Assembly (NCBI RefSeq): GCF_049243985.1
Contig: NC_135371.1
Location: 4,985,501 to 5,049,500, forward strand
DNA: 64,000 bases
DNA from: Paroedura picta
Taxonomy: Eukaryota > Chordata > Lepidosauria > Squamata > Gekkonidae
Direction of reading: 5' to 3'
The translations under genes and the position numbers were made by a program. Position 1 is the first letter of the stretch. Each line of letters opens with the position of its first letter. Below, piece by piece: positions 1 through 9,759 of this stretch. Below the pieces are notes generated by a model. The model did no database searches and was not told where the DNA came from. It worked only from the letters and a program-made list of their open reading frames with translations.

Positions 1-121
1 GGCAGTCAACCTATGGTCCTCCAGATGTTCGTGGACCACAATTCCCATGAGCCATGCTGGCAGGGGCTCATGGGAATTGTAGTCCACAAACATCTGGAGG
101 ACCACAGGTTGACTACCCCTG
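1..121. mobile_element. Palindromic hAT-type MITE, 5' end cut by window
   Basis: Near-perfect foldback: the left half (TCCTCCAGATGTTCGTGGAC...) is the reverse complement of the right half, which ends GACTACCCCTG at 121. Two better copies of the same family lie at 33685-33831 and 46466-46603, with CAGGGGTAGTC ends. It sits in intron 4 of gene A. Confidence 0.8.
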
Positions 122-197
122 ATATATGGTACAATGCAGATCTTTATACTTTATGCAACCTCGATAAATCTAGAAAATGATTAATGAATTTTCTCAC

Positions 198-425
198 CTT
201 GTTATACCTGGTGCTCCACACAACGGCATCCTGGTCAACGGTCACCTTTATCTCACCAGAAGCCTGCCTTTCTATACTCCCAACTTTCACTCTCGAGATG
301 GAGAAGTTGGAAAGGATGATCGTGTTCACAACGTCTAAGTTGGCTTCCAGGTCACCATTTTCACCCAAAGGCATTCCACCCACAGAGGTGTTGTAAAACT
401 GGGAGTGTCTCAGGAAAGGATGAAG
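198..425 (-). CDS. V2R gene A exon 4
   Basis: 228 bp, 76 codons. The acceptor TTCTAG precedes CTTCATCC and the donor is AACAAG|GTGAG. It starts [17 protein letters not shown], unlike the LHR-L-(Y/F)Q-LNASVDG start of genes B, D and E, and resembles gene C. Confidence 0.88.
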
Positions 426-3400
426 CTAGAATCACAGAGAGAACAGCAGAGGTTGCAGCTGTGGCCTTCTTCTTATTGATCACTTTTATCCCTTGAGGTG
501 TTTATACATTGTTTTCTTCCAAGCAAACAATGAAATTTTTTACATGATAGTAAAACTGTCTCCTCCTCCCAATGACTGAGGCATAGTAGCCAAAGAGGGA
601 GTAACTAACCAAATATTCCACGGTAGACAGAGAACTGAAGACTCCAACCCAATTAAACCCACGGGCCTGGGCTTGAGCAAATCAGACGATTTGCCGTGCT
701 GCGGGGGTGGGGAGAGGGAGGCGCCTCCCTCCTCCCCACCGTGGCCTGGTACTGAGGGTTCCATGGGCCAATACCGGTTTGCAGCCCGGGGGTTGGCGAC
801 CCCTGCTTTAGACTATACAAGTAGGACTAGAGGTCCTTGAACCCTTCTATCATGCTCTGGCCTGTTCTACGGCAGATCAGCACAATGACTTCTGAAAATA
901 TTTAACTTTGGTGTGTTCCAGGATTGGGCTGGACACTTTCTGCACAGAAAATGGCCGATCTGCCACTGAGCCCCACCCCCTTATTGGCTCGAAACAGATT
1001 ACTTCAGAGAAATTTACCATGACTGAAAATGACAGGCACTGGAGGGGGATAAAACAGTATGTCAAGATCCCTGATTGAGACGTGGTAATCTCATATTAAG
1101 AACCATGTCTTTCAACATTTCATGAGGCATGTGGCCATCTCACTAAGGAGAATTGACTGGTCTTAGTTCTGCTTTGCATCTCTATCAGTCCAGGCCAGAC
1201 TATGGGCAGAAGTGAATGTAAGGAGGAGGGTGCCAGTTCTGGAAGAGATTTGCATTAGGTAAAGGTAAAGGTAAAGGTCTCCCCTGTGCAAGCACCGAGT
1301 CATGTCTGACCCTTGGGGTGACGCCCTATAGCGTTTTCTTGGCAGACTCAATGCGGGGTGGTTTGCCAGTGCCTTCCCCAGTCATTACCATTTACCCCCC
1401 AGCAAGCTGGGTACTCATTTTACCGACCTCGGAAGGATGGAAGGCTGAGTCAACCTTGAGCCGGCTGCTGGGATTGAACTCCCAACCTCATGGGCAAAGC
1501 TTTCAGGCGGCTGCTTTACCACTCTGCGCCACAAGAGGCACAAGAGATTTGCATTAGAAATTAGCTAAACACTGGGTGGCAACAACCTCAGTGTGAATCA
1601 GCAATAATCATTTCAAAGAAAAACTGCTGATTAATATCTGTAAAACATAGGAAACGGATACCTCCCAAGGCTGTATTAGTTCATTTTTGTGTCTGTCTCC
1701 CCAAACCCTCCTTGTCCTCTCAGACCGGGATGAGTATGCAGCATGTAGAGCATGAGCCACTGCCTGGATGGAGGTATAGGTTTTGTAGGCCCTGAGAGGC
1801 AGTTCTTCCTTCAGAACCTCCCAGGACCTTTCTTCCAGCTCTTCTTTCTCTCTGAATCTCAGGTGGCCTCTCTGGGACAAAATAGACTTTGAGTATAAGG
1901 GATCAAATCCTTTTGCCCAAAACTCCATTGTAAGAGGGTTACATTCTTTTATAAAGTGAAGCAGTGGCCTCTTCTTTTTTTCTGGAGTCATGACGGAGAG
2001 AGATCCATGCAGAGGGATCCTAAAGGATTTGGCATTACATACCAAACTGTAGAGGGAGTCCAAGAAAAGAGTTGTGATCCAAACTTTACCCACTATAAAG
2101 TTGCAGGTTTGTTCAATGTGTTGTATGAATACTTGAACATGTAACAAGTGTTCAACATCTCCATAGAAAACCAATGCATTGACTTGGCCTTGAATAAAAA
2201 ATGAAAAGAAGTTTAGAAGTTTTTTTTTTGGCCACTCATTGAAACCTGTACCATGTTCTGAGATGTTCTCCTCAAAGGCAACACAGATGCCGTTCTTGAG
2301 CATGAGATCTGTCAACGTGGCCTTGAACTTTCCCCCACTCTCTGGAGCAATGAGACCAACCCATGTCCATTGGAAATGCTGGAGCAGTCTGACAATTCCC
2401 AGGTACTGGACTTCTTCTGGTTGAGACATTTGGTAGAAAAAAGGAAACTGAGTTTTATCCTGAATCGCAGTCCAATGAAAATCATGAGTGACCTAATGGG
2501 GGGAAATCACATTTGCATTTCACTTTAGAGAAATGTCAATAGGTAGTAAAACGTTACATCTGTCATTATGTTGATAGAAGGAGAAAGGCAGGGGTTGTTT
2601 TCAGCACAGAACATTTCTGATGGAGATCTTACACACTGTTGGCTTCCTCTCAGTAGTGACCTGACCTTGTAGCATCATAACTGGGGGAGGGGCTTTACCC
2701 CTGTTCAGTAACTACCCAAGTTTTATACCTAACCAGGTCATTCAGAAAGTACCTTAGAAATAGCAGCAAAGTTTTAGTTTTGGGGGAAGATATAATGCCG
2801 ATCATCTTGCTATACAATGTCCAACCTTACATAATTACTTTTGCTCCAAAGATGCTCTAAAAATCAGTATTTCTAGATTTCTATATTCCTTATTCCTCCA
2901 CCGCAGCTAGTCCTTGACAGATGCATGAGGAGGCATCAGTGCACTGCACCAACTCTTCCAAAAGATTTTAAATTCTCAAGAAAAGCATATAGGCCATCTA
3001 AGTGGCTTTGCTGGCTACCTCCTGCTTCCCAAGTTCAAAAAACAGTGTTTCAAATCCTTTAACTCTAACTCAGGGAGGGATGCAAACGAATCACCAGGGG
3101 AACTGAATCCTCTTTCTTAAACCCCTCTCAGCTCTCCAAAAACTTGTTTTGATCTGTACCAGAAACCAGAAACTCCATCAAAGTTTCTTCAGACACAGTA
3201 GCCCTGTCACTGGTTTATACCTGAGGGACTTTGTAGATGCTCAGGAACATTGAAACATCAATGGAAACGCCAGAATGAGACTCTTCAAAAACAGCCAAGA
3301 GATGATTCTGTCTGCCACATTTGTAGTTTGGAATGGTCTCCTGGCCAGAGGGTAGGAGGTCTATCAAAGCATCGTACGTCACCCTGGGATTGAAAACATT

Positions 3401-5938
3401 CTCATAGAAGGTGTAGCCCAGGGAGGTATTATTAGGCAAGAGCCTGGGATTCTGGTTGATCTCTTGAATGGCAAATGAGAAGGCAAGAAGGTTCGACATG
3501 AAATTTGGAGTCTTCCTAGGAAATATATACAGATACACAGGTCACATTATCAAGGGATGCCGTATAATTGGGTAAATTCTGAGCCAGGTGATACTTTTTA
3601 AGACCAACAAAATTGTATTCAATGTATGTACTCTGGGGAATGGTAGAGGACAGGGAAGCCTGGAGGATCATTGTCCATGGGGTCGCGCTGGGTCAGACAC
3701 GACTTCGCAGCTAACAACTAACAACAAGCTTTGCGTGCACGCACTCTTCCCCTGGTACAATGTCACAGGACGGAAGTAATCAGTTCATACTCATAGGTGA
3801 AGTGTGAGACCTATGCGCCTCCTTTGGGGGAGGCCCATAGATCTTCGCTTTGCCCTGCCCTCAACCATAAGCACGGTGGAAGAGCAAATTAACATACAGC
3901 CCAATGAAAAGGGACAACAGATTCCAGAGATAAAGGGGACAAGCCAGCCATTTGGATGTGTTTGTATTCCCTTGAGATTGAATTGGATGGGAAACATTCT
4001 GGTCCCAGATAGTCAATAACAGAACACCATTAGTGGTCAAAGACAGCTCTCACTTCAAAGATGACACGCAGCTCTTCTTCCTGAAAGATGGCCTCTTATG
4101 GACCCTGGGACACATTGGCTACTAGGCCGTCCCTCCTTCGCGCCTAACATGGAGGCTGCCAGCACCTGGCTCCACGCCGCCTCCCGCCAACTCTGAGTCA
4201 AGCCTGCAGGCCTGGCCTAAACCACAAACAGAGGGGAGGTCCAGTGGGGAACACCAGACAAAAGATGCTTTGAAGGGAGAACTCTCTGGTACTGTAATTG
4301 GGGATGCCGATTTCCAGGTGGGACCTGGGGATCCCTTAAAATTACGGTGTGCATCCTTGCCCCAGATGTCCGTGCACTACAATTCCCATGAGCCCCTGCT
4401 GGACCCTTCCAATAGTTAAGGAACGGTGCCCTCTAAACTGGAGAGCTCAGCCCCACTTCCCTCACAGGGTGTCTATTATGGGGAGAGGAATGCCTCCCCC
4501 CCTTTATCCACCCTGCCAGAAACCAATCTGACTTCCACTTGCATCCCCCCTCAAACCTTCTCCAACCAAGCTCACCTGAAATGCAGCTAACGGGGCCAGG
4601 CGCCGGACACCTTTCTCGAATATAGTGCTGCCATAGCCTCCAAGACGGGCACCTTGGCAGCTGCATGCTGCCCTGCCCTGCCATCCTCCTCTCTGCAAAA
4701 GCCCTCCCCACCACCCTCTGCCACCCAGCAACCCTTCCAACCCTCCCCACTTCGCTTTCTTCCCACCCACTGCCATGCCCCCATGTGCCACCACTCCACC
4801 AAAACACCCCCCCCCCCCAAATATCCCTTCATCCCCATGCTGGTGCCTCCCTACCTGTTCCCTCCACCAAGCTCTAGCGCCCGTTGTATTCCTGGATACA
4901 ACAGGCTTTATCCCTAGTGAGACTATAATGTGAGGTAAGTAAGTAATAATGTAATTTAGAATCTAATTCTCTGGTCTTAGGACAGGAGAACAAACTCAGC
5001 ACGGCTTGTCACTTGTGGGGGGGGGGGCTTCAATGCTTGGGTGGAGATGGATGGGGCTAGCAACAAGTCTCTTATCGTGATGCAGATCTGTGGATGTTGT
5101 GATGCTGTTTCCTAATTTGCTACTACTCTCTCCTTATGTCTGTACTCTTACGATCCCTGTTTCATTTCCAGAGGAAGTGAACATGAAAGCTCACGCCTTG
5201 AAGACGTCTTTGTTAGTCTTAAAGGTGGCACTGGACTCAAATTAACTACCTCAGACCAACATGTCTGCTCACCAGAATTAGAAAGGGAGGCTGAGATTTC
5301 ACCTGAAAGATGTTCTCTCATATAGTAATTGTCAGTCTGACCATATCCCTCCCCCCTTCAAATGCAAGTCCCTCTAAATCCAACAGAAGTACAGCCCACT
5401 ATGGGTACCTAGGATGGGTCTTGAATCCCCCCACCTCCCACTTATAATGTAAGGACAGTAATCAAGTCATGTGTTTCTCTTGGAGGAACAAGTCTTACAA
5501 ACCCCTCTGCTGGAACAACTTTGATGCTTGTTCATTTTGGCATTCGGTGGTGAGCTCTCCAAATCCATGCTTTTCTTCTTCACTTTGAGAGGACGTCCAT
5601 TGTGAGATGCTTTCTTCCCAGATTCTTGGCAGCGGAAGACACTTAGCAAGATTTGCTCACATCAGGTAGAGGAGAGAGAAGCAAAGTGGTACACTGACAT
5701 CTGATATAATTTTAAAAGATTCACCAAGATCTTACCAGATTTTTATAAAGGGAGTCTCGCTGAAGGTATGGAACCTTTCATCAGCAATTATGGAAGTGAC
5801 CAGTCCAGCTATGACGTGGTCTCCTCTTCGGAAGAAATTAAAGGGTTCCGGATCATCCATGGTCATGCGGAATGGGCATTTGCCATCCCCCACCCTGCAG
5901 GCTGTGAGAAGCAGCAGCAGAAGCAGACAGAAGACCAT
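198..5938 (-). CDS. V2R gene A, vomeronasal type-2 receptor (partial, exons 1-4)
   Basis: Family C pheromone receptor of vomeronasal sensory neurons, the left-most copy of the array. Coding exons: 5936-5938 (ATG) to 5736, 3515-3221, 2492-1662 and 425-198, giving 519 residues. Exons 5 (cysteine-rich domain) and 6 (membrane domain) lie beyond position 1. Residues 1-19 form a leucine-rich signal peptide starting [12 protein letters not shown]. The rest is the Venus-flytrap ligand-binding domain, with V2R hallmarks such as the [10 protein letters not shown] helix, LLPSGQET and the HFQWTWVG segment. All three visible introns have GT/AG ends in phases 2, 0 and 0, as in the other copies. The frame is also open upstream of the chosen ATG, but only this ATG directly precedes a signal peptide and it is conserved in genes B, C and E. 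No disabling change is seen, but whether the gene is functional depends on the unseen exons. Confidence 0.9.
655..805. mobile_element. hAT-type element remnant (3' end)
   Basis: GC-rich stretch ending CCGGGGGTTGGCGACCCCTG, matching the right terminus of the fuller copy at 27496-27872. The left terminus is not found, so the 5' boundary is approximate. Intron 3 of gene A. Confidence 0.5.
806..1258. other. Conserved intron 3 segment, no gene
   Basis: Non-coding DNA that is also found in intron 3 of gene B (about 13365-13760), gene C (about 25425-25850) and in part gene E (about 51090-51280). It predates the gene duplications and carries no recognisable repeat or open frame. Confidence 0.6.
1259..1541 (-). 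mobile_element. tRNA-derived SINE, full length
   Basis: Minus orientation: tRNA-like head at the right (GAGCCTCTTGTGGCGCAGAG, with A-box and B-box-like GAGTTCAATCC) and a tail of (TTTACC)n at the left. It is flanked by a 16-bp direct repeat AAGAGATTTGCATTAG at 1243-1258 and 1542-1557, the expected target-site duplication. Squamate SINE; I do not assign the Repbase name. Confidence 0.88.
1662..2492 (-). CDS. V2R gene A exon 3
   Basis: 831 bp, 277 codons, phase 0 at both ends (ATTAG|GTC and TGGGAG|GTAT). Main body of the ligand-binding domain: [11 protein letters not shown], then HFQWTWVGL, then the strongly conserved [19 protein letters not shown] stretch. Confidence 0.9.
2493..3220. other. 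Intron 2 of V2R gene A
   Basis: No repeat insertion or additional gene seen. The sequence is collinear with intron 2 of gene B, so it is probably the ancestral intron. Confidence 0.6.
3221..3515 (-). CDS. V2R gene A exon 2
   Basis: 295 bp. The acceptor TTTCCTAG precedes GAAGACTCC and the exon ends CCTCAG|GTAT in phase 0. It encodes the first lobe of the flytrap ([18 protein letters not shown], a glycosylation sequon NNTS, then IYKVPQ). Confidence 0.88.
3634..3728 (+). mobile_element. BovB / Sauria-SINE-type 3' tail
   Basis: Contains GTCCATGGGGTCGCGCTGGG followed by GTCAGACACGACTTCGCAGC and a (CTAACAA)n end, the 3' end shared by BovB LINEs and Sauria SINEs. It interrupts an older interspersed repeat whose halves lie at about 3585-3633 and 3729-3770. 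Confidence 0.65.
4355..4405. mobile_element. Half copy of palindromic hAT-type MITE
   Basis: CAGATGTCCGTGCACTACAA followed by TTCCCATGAGCCCCTGCTGG matches one arm of the palindromic family at 1-121; the other arm is missing. Intron 1 of gene A. Confidence 0.5.
4650..4920 (+). repeat. C-rich interspersed repeat, family unassigned
   Basis: C-rich body ending AGCTCTAGCGCCCGTTGTAT then TCCTGGATACAACAGGCTTT. The same end is found reversed at about 22045-22260, so this is a dispersed repeat. It supports several spurious open frames on both strands. Confidence 0.5.
5190..5275 (+). repeat. Interspersed repeat end (GTCTTAAAGGTGGCACTGG type)
   Basis: Carries the sequence AAGCTCACGCCTTGAAGACG and the TCTTAAAGGTGGCACTGGAC block, shared with 15905-15995, 17870-17990, 32236-32350, 39495-39575, 54145-54215 and the inverted pair at 56592-57310. 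A Penelope-like origin is possible but not shown. Confidence 0.45.
5736..5938 (-). CDS. V2R gene A exon 1
   Basis: 203 bp: signal peptide plus the first part of the mature receptor, [20 protein letters not shown]. The 3' splice partner is GTAAG, phase 2, so the tryptophan codon TG|G is completed by exon 2. Confidence 0.88.
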
Positions 5939-6136
5939 CCTCTGTCTGTGTGTCCCTTTCCCCTCCAGGGAGCTGGCTCTCAGCGACTGACAGAAGGAGC
6001 TGCAGGATGCCCTGGCTACAGCCAGGCAGCCATCACTTGAGCAGTCCTGCCCAGCCTTGATCAGGATGAAAGGGAAGGATAGCAAGCGTCATATCAACAC
6101 AGGTCCGAGCTCCCGACATCTCATCCCCAGAAGTCA

Positions 6137-6149
6137 GGTTTTTATGCAC
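6137..6149 (-). promoter_or_regulatory. TATA-like box of V2R gene A
   Basis: On the minus strand CGTGCATAAAAACC, about 200 bp upstream of the ATG. The same GCATAAAA element stands at the corresponding place upstream of genes C and E. Inferred core promoter; no start-site evidence. Confidence 0.4.
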
Positions 6150-6264
6150 GTGACTTTCCAGTCCTGTTGCAAGATGTTACATTGTCTTGCTCTTGGTTCT
6201 CATGTCTATACTATTGTTTTCAGAGTCAACTTTAGAGATATCCCTGGAGCTTTTTTGAGATGCA

Positions 6265-6420
6265 GAATCAATCGCCACGGTTTTTGATAATTATATAGGA
6301 AAGGATCTGCACCGCCGCAGGCTCTTTCTTTGAATTTGAACACAGGTGCAGAGACGGAGAAAACATGTTTGCGAGAACTCACCAAGACGATTCCATGTGA
6401 CTTGGGTCATGGCAAGGGCT
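6265..6420 (-). promoter_or_regulatory. Conserved upstream block of V2R gene A
   Basis: A block with cores GGTGCAGAGACGGAGAAAAC and ATGTTTGCGAGAAC that recurs upstream of all five visible first exons (17431-17590, 31465-31630, 41450-41607, 58985-59155) in the same orientation. Its retention while the surrounding spacers diverge suggests a promoter-proximal element or 5' leader. Confidence 0.4.
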
Positions 6421-6504
6421 ATTGAACTTAACTTTCAGGGGAAAACAAGTTTTAATCCATAATCCATTTCAAGCACACATACAACAATAAATACAAACAA
6501 TAAA

Positions 6505-6908
6505 TTGAAGGACTGCAATCTGGATTTTCAGATAGTTAGGTGGATAAAGAATTGGTTAGAGAACCGCACTCAAAGAGTTGTTGTCAATGGTGTTTCATCA
6601 GACTGGAAGGAGGTGAGTAGCGGGGTACCTCAGGGCTCGGTGCTCGGCCCGATACTTTTTAACATATTTATTAATGATCTAGATGAGGGGGTGGAAGGAC
6701 TACTCAAAGTTTGCACATGACACCAAATTTGGAGGACTGGCAAATACTCCAGAAGATAGAGACAGAGTTCAACAAGATCTGAACACAATGGAAAAATGGG
6801 CAAACGAGAACAAGATGCAATTTAATAAAGATAAGTGTAAAGTTCTGCATCTGGGTCAGAAAAATGAAAAGCATGTCTATTGGATGGGGGATACGCTTCT
6901 AGGTAACA
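6505..6908 (+). mobile_element. CR1 LINE fragment, reverse transcriptase
   Basis: Encodes RT motifs typical of CR1 ORF2: [20 protein letters not shown], then in a shifted frame [10 protein letters not shown] and MQFNKDKCKVLHLGQ. Frameshifted remnant; the (F/Y)ADD site is altered to FAHD. Confidence 0.8.
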
Positions 6909-6915
6909 CGGTGTG

Positions 6916-7482
6916 TGAATCATAGAATCATAGAATCATAGAGTTGGAAGGGGCCATACAGGCCATCTAGTCCAACCCCCTGCTCAATGCAGGATCAGCC
7001 CTAAGCATCCTAAAGCATCCAAGAAAAGTGTGTATCCAACCTTTGTTTGAAGACTGCCAGTGAGGGGGAGTTCACCACCTCCTTAGGCAGCCTATTCCAC
7101 TGCTGAACTACTCTGACTGTGAATTTTTTTTCCTGATATCTAGCCTATATCATTGTACTTTTAGTTTAAACCCATTACTGCGTGTCCTCTCCTCTGCAGC
7201 CAACAGAAACAGCATCCTGCCCTCCTCCAAGTGACAACCTTTCAAATACTTAAAGAGGGCTATCATGTCCCCTCTCAACCTCCTTTTCTCCAGGCTGAAC
7301 ATTCCCAAGTCCCTCAAACTATCTTCATAAGGCTTGGTCCCTTGGCCCCAGATCATCCTCGTCGCTCTCCTCTGTACCCTTTCAATTTTATCTACGTCCT
7401 TCTTGAAGTGAGGCCTCTAGAACTGCACACAGTACTCCAAGTGTGGTCTGACCAGTGGTCTGACCCCGAACTGTGTCTCTTA
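6916..7482 (-). mobile_element. CR1 LINE 3' end
   Basis: Minus-oriented CR1 tail starting with repeated GAATCATAGAATCATAGA and GTTGGAAGGGGCCATACAGG. The minus strand still encodes parts of the CR1 C-terminus ([20 protein letters not shown]). It lies back to back with the plus-oriented CR1 fragment. Confidence 0.85.
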
Positions 7483-7499
7483 CGCAGTCCTATGTTTAG

Positions 7500-8168
7500 A
7501 AACCAGCCAAAGACTATTGGAAACCAGAGCATGGTTGTTAACAATCAAGTTCTGGCTTCGCATTCATTTTAGATCTGACCCCAACAGTCTAATTTCCCTC
7601 ATGCTATCTGAACACGACTCATCTACTTGGTTAAGACACATTGAGGGAAAAATTAAATCTATAGGGATATCTTTAGACTCCTTGTATCTGATATCTGAAA
7701 AGACTGCATTTAATTCAATTAAACGCAGACTGTTAGACATAGAACTGCAGTAAAGCTAGAAACATTTGCTTGCCATTGAGCTTGGGGATCTCACCAAGCT
7801 CTCAGCCCCTAGCTGGGTACTTCTACCATCTAATCATCCCACAACAGCGTAGAGCATTCATGTTAGCTAGAACTAATGCTCTACCTTCTGCTGTTCTATA
7901 TGGGAGATTTCAACAGATCCCGTATTCAGCTAGGTTGTGCCCATGTGGACAATGCTGTATAGAATCAATTACACACGTTTTCTTCCATTGTCCATTTTAT
8001 TCTTCGATCCGAGCTAAATTTCTTAACTCACGGCTGTGTAAAAGAAAACTGCATTCGGATGAACGAAAGACTCAGTTTTTTTTGACATCCCAGAACCCTG
8101 ATATAATTGAACCAGTTGCAAAGTTTTTATATCTTGCCATGAGAAATCGTGAATGTATTATGTCTTAG
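7500..8168 (+). mobile_element. LINE ORF2 C-terminal fragment (clade uncertain)
   Basis: Two adjacent frames encode a LINE C-terminus with a zinc-finger-like CPCGQCCIESITHVFFHCPF motif, the C-C-H-C arrangement seen at the end of several LINE ORF2 proteins. Broken by internal stops. I cannot assign R4, L2 or another clade from this piece. Confidence 0.6.
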
Positions 8169-8228
8169 CCTAAAGCATGATCTTTGCCTTTGTTTTCACG
8201 AGCAGTGGATTCTTTTGCACTTTCCCTT

Positions 8229-8830
8229 CTTATATTGTACTTTTATATGCTATTAAAGGCTTCTTGTTGTTGGTTACCAGTTGAATTCCGGATCAGCGTA
8301 AAGGTTCTGGTAATGACCTTCAAGGCCATACGTGGTCAGGGCCCAGTGTACCTGAGGGACCGCCTCCCTGCCTATGCCCCCAAAAGAGCTTTACACTCCG
8401 CCACCACCAACTGGCTAATGATCTCTGGCCCAAAAGAAGTCCACCAGGCCTCCACCAGGGCCAGAGCCTTTTCTATTCTGGCCCCCACCTGGTGGAACAA
8501 GCTCCCAGAGGAGATCAGGGACCTGACGGAGCTTAAACAGTTCCGCAGGGCCTGCAAAAGGGAGCTCTTCCACCAGGCGTTTGACTGAGGCCAGGCCAAC
8601 CAAGCCAATATCTGCAGGGCCCCTCCCCCCACCAGAAGCCCACTAAGACTCCTGGACCTGTTTGAATTACTATTACTTATGTTATATTGTTACCCGGTTA
8701 TAGCAGTTAATAATATGAATGTTATAAATATTATATGTATGGTTCCATGTATAGTTTTAGTTACTATTATATGTAAACCACCCTGAGCCTTCGGGGAGGG
8801 CGGGATATAAATATGAATAAACAAATAAAT
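8229..8830 (+). mobile_element. L2-like LINE 3' end
   Basis: Encodes the typical ORF2 C-terminus (LPVEFRISVKVLVMTFKAIR, ARAFSILAPTWWNKLPEEIR, FRRACKRELF), then a 3' UTR ending CCCTGAGCCTTCGGGGAGGG and an (AATAAA)n-like tail. The tail ends about 20 bp from the stop codon of gene B, so it sits in that gene's 3' UTR in antisense orientation. Confidence 0.82.
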
Positions 8831-8848
8831 AAAATATTCTAGTGAGAA

Positions 8849-9759
8849 TCAAATTCCATCTTGACTTTTCATCATGAGATGGTCCTTGATATTCAGACCA
8901 GACCTCATTACAATGATGTAACATTTGGGGAGGAAGATGCAGCCCAGCAGTCCACCACTGGAGGCCAAGATGGAGAAGACCTGAACGGCGACCATGTATT
9001 TCCCCTTGGTGCTCAGGTAGGTGGGCACAAAGGATACCCAAACACTGCAGAAGACCAGCATGCTGAAGGTGATCAGCTTGGCTTCGTTGAAGGCCCCAGG
9101 AAGCTTCCTGGCCAGGAAGGCCACTGTGAAGGAAATGGCAGCCAGGAAGCCCATGTAGCCCAAGGCACCATAAAACATGGCCACAGACCCTTCATTGCAT
9201 TGCAATATGATCTGTCCATGCTGGGACTGCATGTCAAACTCTGGGAAAGGGGGAGAGATGCCCAGCCAGAGGGCACAGAAGCCAATCTGAACAGTGGAAC
9301 AAGAAAGGACAATGGACTTTGCCAGACTCTTCCCCACCCACTTCCTCATCCTATTCCCTGGCTGGGTGGCCATAAAGGCCACCACCACAGTGATTGTTTT
9401 AGCCAACACAGATGACACAGCAACAGAGAAGATGGTGCTGAAGGTCATTTGTCGGAGAAGACAGGTCAACCTCCTTGGCCGACCGATGAATAGAAGAGAG
9501 GACAGAAAGGAAAGCAGGAGTGAGGTGAGGAGAATGAAGGAGAGGTTGCGGTTGTTGGCTTTGACTATCGGCGTGTCCATATTTTTAATGAAGACTCCTA
9601 GAATTAGAAGTGTGACTATGGAGAAGAAGAGGACCAAAACAATGAGGATTATGCCCAAAGTCTCCTTATAAGCGAGGAATGTAATCTCTTTGGGAAGGCA
9701 TTGAGTGTGGTTGGAGTTGGGATACTGATCTTCTGGGCATTTGGTACAATGAGCTGCAT
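8849..9759 (-). CDS. V2R gene B exon 6 (seven-transmembrane)
   Basis: 911 bp, acceptor CTTTCCAG. Starts (D)[20 protein letters not shown] with the last three domain cysteines, then TM1 [20 protein letters not shown] through TM7, ending MMKSQDGI and TGA. Contains a unique [10 protein letters not shown] where the other copies have SSAGL. Confidence 0.94.

Noticed and set aside
1459-1541. tRNA-like gene signature (A and B boxes), also in other SINE heads
   Set aside because: Part of a SINE; no tRNA cloverleaf acceptor stem or terminator expected of a functional tRNA.
4433-4917. Several overlapping open frames on both strands
   Set aside because: Produced by a C-rich, low-complexity dispersed repeat.
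5940-6085. Longer N-terminal extension of gene A (frame open to 6085) and of gene C (to 31292)
   Set aside because: The upstream in-frame sequence is not conserved in frame among copies and would bury the signal peptide; the inner ATG before the leucine run fits V2Rs.
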